Assembly (NCBI GenBank): GCA_016858145.1 | Contig: JAEHOE010000206.1 | Location: 62,001-126,000 of the forward strand | DNA from: Edaphochlamys debaryana | Taxonomy: Eukaryota; Chlorophyta; Chlorophyceae; Chlamydomonadales | DNA: 64,000 nucleotides | Direction of reading: 5' to 3' | Shown here: positions 22,391-33,242 of the stretch, one piece after another | How the letters are laid out: every line of letters starts with the position of its first letter | Numbering within the stretch: position 1 is the first letter of the stretch | Translations under genes and position numbers: made by a program | The notes under the pieces: generated by a model | The model's input: the letters and a program-made list of their open reading frames with translations, nothing else | Told to the model about the DNA's origin: nothing | Database searches by the model: none

Positions 22391-24390
22391 CTAACCACTG
22401 CGCCACGCCCGCAGATGTGGTGGGTAGCAGCAGCAGTGCCAATCCTCCATCGATCTCGCTTAACATTGGGAGGAGGTGCACTCCGAAGCAGGGCCTCCCT
22501 AGACAGCAAGCAGCTGGGGCAGGAAGCACAGGCCCTCAGGAGGGGATCAGGAGGGGACCAAACCGCCTGCTAGGCAAGCCAAGCAAGCTATGCCAGCACC
22601 ACTACTGCCGTAGGCAGTCAGATGTGCGGCTGCGTATCGGGACATTCGTTGTGAAGCTGCTGAGCGGCATGCTGTGTGATCCAGCAGGCGTGCAGGCTGG
22701 GGAGGAGGACAGAATGCCACCAGCAGGCAGGTGCCCGCCCTGCCCGCCAGGCCCCCACCCCCCCTGCCAGCAATTCACTAAGGCTGCTCACCCTCCCCCA
22801 ACAAGCAAGGACACATCCAACCCCGCATCCATGCCAGGAAGCGGCAGCTGGAGACACGCGGAGTGAGAGCGAGAGGGCTTGAGGAATAGCCGCTAGTCGC
22901 CAAGGGCAGGCTTGCAGGCATGACGGTGTGCGCTGCTGGGTCGGCAACCTGCTGCACAGGTGGCATGCTTTCGGCAGCAGAGACGGGGTGAGGGGCGGCA
23001 TCGGGAATGTGGGCGGGCTGGGATGGGGTCGGAGTTCTAAGTCAGGGAGTCAGCTCACGGTCAGGTGCGCAGGATTAGACCTTGCGGATTCCCCTCAGTT
23101 CCCCCAGCGGGATCGACGCAGGCACCCAGCTGCTCCTCTCTGCACGGGGACTGGCCAGGCTCCAGGAGTGACGGGCTGGGCGTGAAGGAGACTTTCCGGC
23201 GGTTGGGGGCGAAGGTGTGGGAGGCGTTCAAGGCGGGCGTGAGGTCCGTGGTGTGCGTGCTGTGCGTGGTGTGGTGTGGTGTGTGTGCTGTGGGGTGCAG
23301 GCGTGGGAGTTTGGTCTAGTGGTATGATTCTCGCTTAGGGTGCGAGAGGTCGTGGGTTCAATTCCCGCAACTCCCCCGTTTTGCGCCGGGGAGCAGCTCT
23401 CCTGGGCTGGCGAGCCGCCCCTGGGTACAGCGTGAGGGATACGTGGGTCACCAGGAGGAGGGGGGCAGGCTGAGCCACCCCAACCTGTGTGCACTGACAC
23501 AAACATCCAGAACTTCAAGAGCCTGAGCTCGCAAGTGCCACCAGGTAGACACACACAAGAGAGGGCAGCCAGTATGCAACTTGATGCTGCACTGCATGCT
23601 GCGCCTGCTGTGCATGCAGTGCGTGAACATGTCCTGGCACCACACCCCATGCACAACACGAGGTGCTTGTGCCAGTAGATGGGCTGTCAATAGTCAGCAT
23701 CCACTCTTCCCCCTACAAGCCCCCTCTGATCTCTGGAGGACTGCTTTCTGGTGACTGCTTTGCTTGCGGCCCAGGCCGGTCGAGTCAGCGCAGTGCGTGC
23801 ACTGGTCTGAATCTGGTCACAATCTACGCTCCTGGCTCGCAGCACGTTGGCACTGCTCCTGGCTCTGAAGGCCGCCAGCGACCCGATCAGCATGTAGACG
23901 GCATGCTGAAGGACCCGAGGCCAGAGCAGTTCATGGCTGCGCTGGGTGCGCGCGCTGATACAAGACGGGAGGTCATGAGGATGTCTGGTAGCCGCCCGGC
24001 AGGTGAATTTCGCGCAGACCGCCGAGACCGTGGCCCTCCCTTCTGGAATCGCTCTACTGCTGCGCTTTAGTCTGCTTCGCAACTGGTGTACGCGCAGGAA
24101 TGCGCGAGTCGCGCGCTCTTGGCATCCGCGTTCGGTTCGCTCCAACGCAGAGTTGGCGCCTATGCTGCCTACATATGAGCTTTATTAATATACAGAATGT
24201 CAATCGCGTGCTTTCTAGCAGCTGCTAGTAAGTTTGGTCGGACATGTTGGCCGACAATCTCCGCGACCAGGTTCAAGTATGTTTGCCCTGTTGCACGCCG
24301 TAATCATCGCCCAAGCTGTCTGTTACTATGGGCAGTCCGCAAGAGGTGTGCGAGCAGCGCCTGGTACGCAACCCTAGGCGACATGACATC
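22391..24390. repeat. Array A, end of unit 4 and first part of unit 5
   Basis: The array resumes with the second copy of the target duplication and the 5' bases of the split tRNA-Met (to 22412). Unit 5 begins at 22654 and is cut at 24390 by the LTR element, in the spacer between tRNA-Pro and initiator tRNA-Met. Confidence 0.95.
23305..23376 (+). tRNA. tRNA-Pro(AGG), array A unit 5
   Basis: Intact copy with T4 at 23379-23382. Confidence 0.96.
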
Positions 24391-27145
24391 TGTCAGCGGT
24401 TCATGTGACGATACGAGCAAGTTGTCGCGACACGTTGGCGTGGCAGCGTGAGTGCGCAGAACTCAGCGGAGCAAGCATGCATGAGCCCAACGCGCAAGCA
24501 GTTGAGGCGTGCAAGCGAGGACACGTCGCACTCGGGTGCGCACAAGTAGCATGGCATGGAGGGGGGCGGCTCGCGGCCTCCCCCCACAAGCGAGTGCTCC
24601 CACGGCGGAGAGTCAAGAAGATGAGGCACTCCGGGTGCATAGCTGACGAGCGAGGCACATGGCGAGCTCACATGCCGACCGGCTCCTGGTCAGGTACCGC
24701 ACGTACCCACCAGGAGCGGGTCGGCCGAGGGTGCCAGTGCGTGTGTGTATGGGCGGAGGGGGCCCCGACACAGCTACCTGCGCTGGAGCCTAGCCTGCGT
24801 CACGTATCTATCAGCGCTGGTATCATTGGTGGTTTGTGTTCAGCCGGGCATGCCCGCGCAGCCCGGTTGGGCTCTGCGCTCAGGGCTGTGCGTCGCTTAC
24901 GGTGATATCGCATGGCAATGCTCTTGTGTGATGATGTGTATGGTTGATGTGTTATTCGTGAGCAGCCGAGCGCCGGAAAGGCTCAATCACTCGGCCATCC
25001 AATTGTGCGCGCCGTGGCGAGCCCAGGACGCCACGTCCTCCCATTTGGATGGATACTACATCTGTGAGTGGCCGGCCAGCCCCTCTGACGGGCCCGGCCG
25101 GACCTTCTGTGGTTGATTGCAACTGAAAGTGCTTCTGTTTGGGCCCCAAGCCCGCCCAATTGATGTTGACGTGTGCCAGGGGCATACTTGAAGGTTTGAT
25201 GACTCGGAATGGGCATAGCGGGGGCCTGGAGAGGCTTTTAAAGGTGTGCAAGCGTCGAGCAGCCCCGGCGACAGCGGCAAGCATCCGGGTCGCCCGAGAG
25301 GGCTGCGACGGGGCCACGCCGCTGTTGACGGGGTGCCCTGGAAAGCCTGAACACAGACATCAATGCAGGCAGGCTTGGCGTGGCTCATAGGGCCCTCGGC
25401 ACTCAATGACCTCGAGCCGGAGGCAAGGTCAAGCGAAATCTATGTAGGGGAAGTAAAGTAGTGAAGAATAAGGTAGCCGAACAGGGCAGGCAGGCCCGGG
25501 CGGGGACTGCTCAAGGCCCGTATCTTCCGGCAGTCCCGGGGCCGGCCCAGGGCCGCGGGGCTCGCCAACTCAGCTGGGACTGTACGGCTCTTCAGCGTGT
25601 GATTTAGTATGTAAGGGAGGCTCTTCTCGCTGGGCCTGCGAACACAACCCCTGAGCCCACAGAAGGGAACTCTGCAAACAGCCTTACCACGCGGACTTGT
25701 TTGGGAGGCCCCTTGGGCGCCCACTTAGATTGCTGTCGATAATTGGGGGCTGCGGACTTCGCGGAAGGGAACTTGATTTGGCGAAGCGGTTTGGCCACCG
25801 CCTAGCCTTTTAGCAGTGACGTTGTAACGTGCGCGTGTTCCTCGGCCCACCACAGCTCAGGTCCGGGCGCGGCCAGTGAGGCCGGCCGGTTCCTGACGCT
25901 CCCGTGTGAGCAGCCCATAAGCCCGTGCTAGACACTTGCACATACCGTTAGGTCTCTCCCTCTTGCAGGTGCCTCTCGCTGGTGCTTGGCGCCCACCAGC
26001 CTGCGCCGCGTCCGCCACGCGCACGCACACGCACACGCACCTGTGCCCCCTTGACCCCTCGGTACAGTTGTGCCCCCCGTGTCTGCTAGCCCCACAGGCT
26101 TAATCTGCCCTGCTCCCACGCACTAGCCGAGCGCCGTTGCGATAGCACTGCCGGTCTAGCTAGCTCCGTGCCCACAGCACGTTTGACGCGCAGCCGTACT
26201 TCCCTTTACAAGCGAAGCGTAGCTGAGCGTGCCCATTGGCCCGGGCCTCCGCTCCCTGAGGTTCAGGCAAAAGACCTGACCCAGGCATAGGTGACAGGGC
26301 GGCTGAATCCACCTGCACCTTTCCGGCGCGCACACCCACTGATCCAGGGGTGCACATCTAGGGGCGGCTGAATCCACCCTACTTGAGCCGAAGTGCGTAA
26401 TCCCAAGGTGTTATCCTAGCGCGCGGTACAGGAGCATCCCTCGCCCTCCCTAGGGTTGGGCACACGCAGGTCCGGAGGCTGAATCCCGAGGACCACCGTT
26501 AGCGACTAGGGCACACCGGTAAGAAGAGTAGGAAGAACCTACCACGCGTGTGGCAAGGCTCGTGACCCCCTTGGCCCGGGGCACAGGTGCAGTAGCGGCG
26601 ACTCCGCACTGTGCTGCCTGTACGTGTCATAATCCCTGGGGCGAACTAGGAAAGTAGGCACAAGGAGGTAGGCGTTCGTCTGGCACGTAGCTGCGGAGGC
26701 TGAATCCCGAGCAGCAACCCCCCCTTACATAAGCTAGGGCACCGGACGCGGGCCCTCTGTACAGCTTTAGCGGGTGAGACCTCAACCGTCCCCCGTCGGG
26801 TGAGACCTCACCGTCCCCCGCTCTGCCCCGTTCACTAGGGCCTGCGCACAAAGCGCTATAAAACTAAAGACTTCCGCTGCGTAATCACCCTCAGCTTCAG
26901 GCTGAACTAGCTCGCTCTCACCCAGCGTAGCCTCCACGCCCCCCACCGGGCGCATAAACGTGTTGGCAGGTGTCTCCACACACCCCACACAGGCAGTAGA
27001 TCATCCAGGCGATCCTAGGGCGCGCCTCTGTGTCACCGCGTAGTCACACCACTTGTTAGGGGATAGGCAAGGGCTTGACGCGTTTGCGTGGGCAAACGGG
27101 GAAAAAATTTGGGTGTTGACACGTTTGGTGTACACGACGCGTTTG
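24391..27145 (+). repeat. 5' LTR (about 2755 bp)
   Basis: Exceptionally long LTR. It includes short internal repeats built on GGCTGAATCC (near 26300-26710), a duplicated GGGTGAGACCTCA motif (26773-26815) and a TATA box. Open frames in it are shared with the 3' LTR and show no protein motif. Confidence 0.9.
26857..26863 (+). promoter_or_regulatory. TATA box in the 5' LTR
   Basis: TATAAAA in a GC-rich setting, about 280 bp before the LTR end; the same motif is at 35709-35715 in the 3' LTR. It is a reasonable candidate for the start of the element transcript, defining R and U5. Confidence 0.6.
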
Positions 27146-27157
27146 TGGTAGCGGGAC
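27146..27157 (+). promoter_or_regulatory. Primer-binding site for initiator tRNA-Met
   Basis: TGGTAGCGGGAC is exactly complementary to the last nine bases plus CCA of the initiator tRNA-Met genes in this window (for example 8384-8392). This fixes the orientation of the element and the end of the 5' LTR. Confidence 0.9.
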
Positions 27158-27687
27158 GCCTGGTTCTGGATCGTGCATCTCTGCCCGTGCCCCCGCAGGC
27201 AATCGGCAAGAGTGCAGCAAACCAGTCGGTGGTAGCCTCAGGACCGTAGAACATCCTGGGCGTACCCCAAAAGCGGGGTCCGAACCGCCAAACCGTGTGG
27301 GTAGCAAGAGGGAGGATTTTCACCTGCCCCTCCCCACAAAGCGCAAAGCGCAAAGCTAGCTAGCACCGAAGGCTGCTATCAAAGCACCTCGGCAAATCAG
27401 GGTAACCCATATATCTAGCGGATCAGGCGAAGTGCACTCGCCCCCGCGCCAAAAGCAAAACACGACCTAACCCAAAACGCCTGCCCCCCAACCCGGAGGC
27501 AGGGGTTCAAAACAACTTGAAGAGGCACGCCCTAGGGTCCCAAAGCGAGAAACTACCCTTTAGGGCAGCGGCAATCTAAGCCGCCAAGAAGCCTCTGCTC
27601 TCCTCGGGCCCCCTTGCTCGCCTGCCCTTCCTTCCTCCCCACAAACCCCCAGGCAGACCAAGGCCCGTTTCAAGAGCCCCATACAAG
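27158..27687 (+). other. LTR element leader between primer-binding site and gag
   Basis: About 530 nt with no ORF of note on the plus strand. A second block (CCTGGTT...GGATC, 27159-27172) shows partial further similarity to the initiator tRNA T-arm complement. Confidence 0.5.
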
Positions 27688-28485
27688 ATGGCCACCGGCC
27701 TGACCGCCTCGGCACTCAATGCCATCCCAACTTTCGAACCCAAAGCCGAAAGTGCCCGGGAATGGCTGGAGCATATTGAGCAATACGGCGGCGCTCTCAA
27801 GTGGAGCGAGAAAGACATGCTGACAGCCGCACGCTGTCGGCTAGGGCCTGGCCCCAATGCATGGGCCAAAGCATGCCCTAGCCGCCTCACGTCCTGGCCA
27901 GACTTCTGCGCCGCCCTTACTGAGCGGTACGCCATTAGTCCTGCCGTACTTTACTACCGACTGGCCAACTGCCGTCAGGACGAAAGCGAGATTACGAGAG
28001 ATTACGCGGATCGGTTTCGTGTACTGCTCAGTCAGCTCAACATCGACGGCAACTCAGAGCCGAGCTACATGCATAACTTCTTGCGTGGTCTCCCAACCGA
28101 CCTGCAAGAAAAGGTACACTTCTATCGACCACGTAACCTTGATCAAGCTATAGAGGCAGCAACCTATCATGCTGAAACCATCAACTTTACAGATGGCGAC
28201 GGGGACCAAACCTCTCGGTCTCCCACCACAAGTCCTACGTCTGCACCGTCGCTCCAAGAAGACAGCGACAGTGCACACGAGACAGCTCCTCCAGAACAGG
28301 CGCCGCATCGGCGGGCACAGCGCCCCTTTAGTGCCCAGCAGCACTTTGAGGCATTTAGCCCAACCGTCGCAGCCATCGAGGACATGTCACGCCGCGTGGA
28401 GGAACTCGCCCACACCTTTCGGGGCGACGGCGAGTCAGGCTGGCAACACGGCTGGCCTGAAACTGGGCCAACGGGCGAGGAGTAA
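27688..28485 (+). CDS. Gag-like capsid protein (265 aa)
   Basis: Starts at ATG 27688. Residues about 20-165 have the Retrotrans_gag pattern: an early AREWLEHIEQYGGALKW, WPDFCAALTERYAI, the aromatic-Arg segment DYADRFRVLLSQL, and YMHNFLRGLPTDLQEKV. The C-terminal 90 residues are Ser/Thr/Gln/Pro-rich and end in a possible coiled segment (IEDMSRRVEELAHTFRG). No CCHC zinc knuckle is present. It would assemble the virus-like particle that packages element RNA. It is the only retroviral-type gene found between the LTRs. Confidence 0.85.
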   Translation: MATGLTASALNAIPTFEPKAESAREWLEHIEQYGGALKWSEKDMLTAARCRLGPGPNAWAKACPSRLTSWPDFCAALTERYAISPAVLYYRLANCRQDESEITRDYADRFRVLLSQLNIDGNSEPSYMHNFLRGLPTDLQEKVHFYRPRNLDQAIEAATYHAETINFTDGDGDQTSRSPTTSPTSAPSLQEDSDSAHETAPPEQAPHRRAQRPFSAQQHFEAFSPTVAAIEDMSRRVEELAHTFRGDGESGWQHGWPETGPTGEE

Positions 28486-29390
28486 TCCCCCGCCACGGCA
28501 CCAACCGCAGGCCTAGCCACTCGGCCTGCACAAGAGGCTGCAGCTCTCATTGCAGCAAGCCCAACCTTCAAGGTTGGAGACCCCTGAACACCAAACAACC
28601 AGCTAATGTCCGACCAGACGCAAACCCAGCTCGCCCTAAAGGGCAACACGATGAGAACGACGGACGACAACGACTGACAACAACGACAGTCAAGACTGGC
28701 AGGAGGGCGAGAGGGGAGGCCCCGAGCACGGCTTGCCGGGCCCGTAAACTGGTCCCCCGCTCAATACTGAACCGCAACCTCTCGACCAGTTGACAACCGT
28801 GTCAGAAAGGCAGGCGGGGTGGCCGCAACGCCTCTCCGCCCCAAGCCAAGCCGTCAACAACATTGTTTGGCACCAGTATCAATCAGCAAAGCATGCACTG
28901 CGCACGGTGACGGCGAGTCGGGCTGGCAATAGAGCTGGCCTGAAAATTGGCCAACAGGCAAGGAGCAATTCCCTGCCGTGGCACCAACCGCCGGCCTAAC
29001 CACATGGCTTGCATATCAAGCTGCAGCTCTCTGTTGCAAGCCCAACCTTCGAGGTTGGAGACCCCGGAACAACAACAACCAGCTATCCAATCTTCGGCCA
29101 GACGCAAACCCAGCTCGCCCTAGAGGGCAGCACGCCAAGAACGGCGGATGACAACGAAGGACAACAACGAACGTCAAGAATGACAGGAGGACGAGAGGGC
29201 AGGCTAAGCGCACGGCTTGCGGGGGGCCCCTTGTGTGGTCCCCCGCTCCACACTGCGAAGCAACCTCTCGCCCCGTTGACACCTGTGTTAGGCAGGCGGG
29301 GTGGCTTCAAGGCCTCCCCGCTCGAAGCCGTGCCGTCAGCAACATTGGCAAGAGCACTATCCAGCAGAGCACTCACCAAGGCTCGGACCC
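28424..29390 (+). repeat. Imperfect direct repeat, period about 482 bp
   Basis: The end of gag plus its 3' flank (from 28424) recurs from about 28906. Both copies contain the inverted repeat CCAACCTT.AAGGTTGG (or CCAACCTTCGAGGTTGG) near 28562 and 29042. The copies differ at many sites, so this duplication is older than the insertion. Confidence 0.75.
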
Positions 29391-30385
29391 TAAGCACCAG
29401 CACCGTCAACCAGCGGGGGGGCGGGCGGGGGCAACCACCTCAACCCCTGCCCGTACGTGCCTGGTCAAGGTACCACATAGCCTACGCACACATAGCCAAA
29501 CGCAGCAAGGCCAGTGAGCACCAACGGAGATGACAACAGCCCGCACCGCTATACCTGATGGGACCAAGAGTGGCACTAAGCGCGCCACACCTACCATGGT
29601 CCTGACAGCATGAGGTGCAATGAGACCGGCGTGCGTAACAAAGCTCAAGAGATGGCACTGGGGCACTCAATCAAGGGTGCTCCGGCGGCCACAGCTACTG
29701 CCACCAGCGCAACACACAACCCGTTGTGACAACGCCATGTGAGACAGGGACATTGGCAAGGAGAAAACAAAATAAGCCATGTCCCTGGCAGTAAACACAA
29801 AAACACGAAGCAAAGAGGATTGGAGCGGCTCCACAGGTACGGGCCAAGGGCCCCCATGGGAACCCAAAGCTAACGGGCAGCCCCTTGCACTGCTGATCCC
29901 GTAAAGTTCCCATAACAGCGCCCGCAACAAGGGCACCACAGAGGGGCATCAACTGCAGATTAAGCCGTGGACGGGTATCACTGCAGCCGCCGGCGCAGGG
30001 CTCCGCAGGGCGCCCCCATTGGGTGCCCGGCATCCATGCGCCGGCGCCCCCAAAGCTTGTTGCGCCGCAAGCATGGCCCTCGACAAGATCGCCCCGCCTA
30101 GGTCCTCCTGAGAAGGCGGCGCCTCCAGCGTTGCTGCTCATCAGACCAAGCCGTCTAACTCCAGCAGGCCGTTCAGAGCTGTAGGAGGGCGTGCCAAAAC
30201 GAGGGAGAGGGCAGGCGATTGTTGGATTGGGCCCCAATCGGTATCATCCCACGGAGCCTGCCGATCCCACGCGGCCCCTACCTAACAGAGCCGAGCTATG
30301 CGGGGTACGAATCCCTTTGCTCCTGCCACCCTAGTTGTAGCCCAAACCTACCACCAGGTCCGGGTTCTTGATGTCAGCACCGTCC
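29391..30385. other. LTR element interior, unassigned
   Basis: No ORF with protein character on either strand and no recognisable pol remnants. Confidence 0.4.
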
Positions 30386-31050
30386 TCGACGGTTACGATG
30401 TGGGACCCCAGCGGGCCAGCGGGGTTAGCGGGGTGCGCGGCAGCTGAACGCCGTGGCTTAGCAGCCAACCTCACGGGCTTGCCTCCTGCAAGCCAGCACG
30501 CCGCCCCCTTACTTGTATTGCACCTATTGCACCTGTCCATCCTCGGTCACGACCAAGAAAAGGGGTGGTCCCCAGACACCATGTCCCAATCGGACGAGGC
30601 CGGCCCCACCCAAGCAAAACACTGAAGGCGCACTTCCAGCTCTCCCCTTGCTCCAAAGCCCCCACAGCGGCCAAGCACACCCCGTCCCAAGCTTGCTGCT
30701 TGATGCCAGCGGGGGCCTGCACCAACCAAACCTCATGCCTCTTCACTGCCCGACCAATAGCATCGCTCAATCTTGTGCGCACTGCCATTGTTGCCGCACA
30801 CGACCAGAAAATGGTGGAGCGAGCCGGTCACAGGGGCACCTGGCCACCTCAGTCCTGCCCCCGGGGGCTCGATGCATGCCAAACCCTGGATAGCCGTCCA
30901 TGGCAAGCCGCCACAGGGGCTCCTTGTTGCTCCCTTCCCACTTCAACTTTCACAATCATGGGCAGACAGCCTTCATGCGCGTGGTTTCAGCCTCCGCGGC
31001 CACCGAAGTCCCAAAGCTTCCTGAATTTCCTCTACATGCTTGGACGCCCC
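30386..31050 (-). mobile_element. 5'-truncated LINE fragment nested in the LTR element
   Basis: The minus strand matches the 3' end of the LINE fragment at 37087-38975: the C-terminal segment around IGRAVKRHEVWL, GVCLAAVGALEQG and the shared 3' UTR ending at the same TCCTC boundary. Frames are broken. Confidence 0.75.
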
Positions 31051-32064
31051 TCGGGCCTCGAGCTCAGAACCCGCAGGACTACCCCTCGGGGAGCCGTCAG
31101 CACAGCGGCGGACCTGTGAGAGGGCAACGCGAGGCGTCACAACCACCCAGTCTGTAGCCCCAGCACGGAGTTGAGCATCGGAGTCGAGAAGTGTGCCGGG
31201 TTGTGCCTAGCGCGGACGCACGCACAACCGGAAGACACAACTTCAGGGCATACTCATCAGCAGCAGGCGAAGAGGCGGGGGCCCGCAGGGTGCAGACGCG
31301 GGGTGGCGCCGGCACGAACCCGGCGCTGGTAAGGCCAGCAAGCCGGCAGCCGGACAGTGGAGAATACGGACTGCTACTTGAACAAACAAAGCCTTGCTGA
31401 AAAGCTCGCGCGTCAGTAACCTGTACGCGGGGCTGGGTTCATCTACAGTTGGGAGTCAATATGGACAGTGGATTGGACAAGAGGACTATAATGCAGTAGA
31501 GACGGTATAACGATGGAGAGCCCAGGCGGAAGCGGGCCCAGCGGCCCATCCGCAGGCCCCGCATCCGGCCAAAGCTTCGCTTCGATGGCGCGGCGATGCC
31601 AACAAGCTTTCAGTAACATACCTGTGTCTACGCGCATACAACCTGAACAACCACGACGACAGAGCAACGGCTTGACTTCAACTTCAGCGATGACCCGCAC
31701 CCAAGCATTTGGCCGCTCTCCTGGCCAGGAACTGATCATTGCTTGTAGAGTGTGCCGTGACAGCGGCCAGAGGACAACCAGCGTGAAAACTTTCCAGGAT
31801 GACAACGGAGACAGCTGGGACTCGGGCGCCTCCGAAGTCCGGCTGATTCTCGGCTGCTCAAGCCTCGACTATCTGCGCCTGCGCGGCGATCGAGCGGCCG
31901 GGACCCCGCCCGGAGCGAGGTGTGCCGGTCTTACGGGAACAGGCGGAGACAGCTGGGGCCACGGCCTGGCCTGCGGCCCTCTGCTTTATCAACATCCGCG
32001 CCCCCTGCGCCCTTGGGCTCAAGGGAGTACGCGCTGGGCCTTCTCCTACGGGGGGTCCCTCGAG
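31051..32064. other. LTR element interior, unassigned
   Basis: The plus-strand frame at 31513-32109 (198 codons) has no recognisable domain and no support beyond being open. Confidence 0.35.
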
Positions 32065-32790
32065 CCCTGCCCTGACAGCCGCAAGGTTGTCTGGGTCAGG
32101 GGAGGATGAGGCGGCTGTGGGGCGGGCAGTGGCTCCCTTGGCCTCGGCCGGGGTGTTTCTGCTCGCCTGCACGGTGCCGGGTTCCCCATCGCTGAGGGTA
32201 ACCCGATTCCCGGCACGCAGTCGCCATACAGCGACTCGCGGGGACCGGAGGGGATTGCGTCGGCCGCTGGGCAGGGCTGCGGTGCTGTTGGCTTGCGTCA
32301 GCAGCGCCGCCCCCCAGCCTGCAGTGGTGCCGGGCCACCTGCGACCCCCGGCCTTGCGGCCTGGGCGGCGCCTGAAGGGAGCCCTGTAGACCGCGCTGGG
32401 TTTTCCCCTCGGGAAGGTCTGTAGAACCCTGCCCTGGCTGCGGCGAGGTTGCCCGGGGCAGAGGAGGATGAGGCGGCTGTGGGGCGGGCGGTGGCTCCTT
32501 TGGCCTCGGCCAGGGTGCTTCTGTCCGCCTGCACGGTGCCGGGTTACCTGTGCGTGGGCGGCCTTGCGGCTTAGCCAGCACTGAAGGTGACCCGATGACC
32601 GGCCCGCAGCCGCCATGTCGGCGGTTCGTGGGGACCGGAAAGGAGTGCGTCGGCCGCTGGGCGGGGGCTGCCGCTGGCTTGCGTCGGCGGCGCAGCCCCG
32701 AGCTTGCAGCGGTGCAAGGGCACCTGCGACCCCAAGCCTGACGGCCTTGGCGGCGCCAGTGGCGTCTGAAGGGGTGCCCGGGCGGCCTGA
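32065..32790. repeat. Two-copy direct repeat, period about 360 bp
   Basis: GAGGATGAGGCGGCTGTGGG recurs at 32103 and 32463 with long flanking similarity. The copies have diverged by substitutions and indels. Overlapping long open frames on both strands reflect GC content. Confidence 0.75.
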
Positions 32791-33242
32791 AAGGGTCAAG
32801 GTGGATCAGAATGGATCCAGCCGTCAGGATGGATCCAGCCGTCTGCGCATTACAGCGACTGCGGTACATCATGCTTTGCCCAGACCGCGCGAGTTTAACG
32901 CGTTTGGCCTGTGGCCTGTCCATCCCTTACCCAGCAGGGCTTGGAGTGCGGGACATGAGGAGAACCGTACGCCGGAGCTCGGTGGACCAGCACGACGCTG
33001 GCACCTTCAGTGGTAACAAGGCTAGCAGGGCTTGGGCCAGCCAACACAAGGGACGGGGCCTCGCCATTTCCGGCGGGCAACGTCGGCCGGATAGCCTTCG
33101 TCGAGCCGGGATTCCTGAAGGATTACGGCACGTATAACCAATCAGTCATCATCAGTCATCTGGTACCAACGTGTCGCAGGTGGAACGGGTTCGACCTGGC
33201 GCCGGGGCGGACGCCCCCGCAACTCCCCCCAAATCTGACAGC
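32791..33242. other. LTR element interior before the 3' LTR
   Basis: The expected purine-rich tract just upstream of the 3' LTR is absent; the bases before 33243 are C-rich (CTCCCCCCAAATCTGACAGC). The junction forms the palindrome CTGACAGCTGTCAG. Confidence 0.45.

Noticed and set aside
31858..32923. Overlapping 313- and 275-codon minus-strand frames in the LTR element
   Set aside because: They cover a two-copy GC-rich repeat in two frames at once, and neither resembles retroviral pol.
33190..33240. tRNA-like sequence (GGGTTCGACC and GCAACTCCCCCC) just before the 3' LTR
   Set aside because: B-box-like and acceptor-like words occur, but no anticodon arm or D-arm can be placed, so not called a tRNA.
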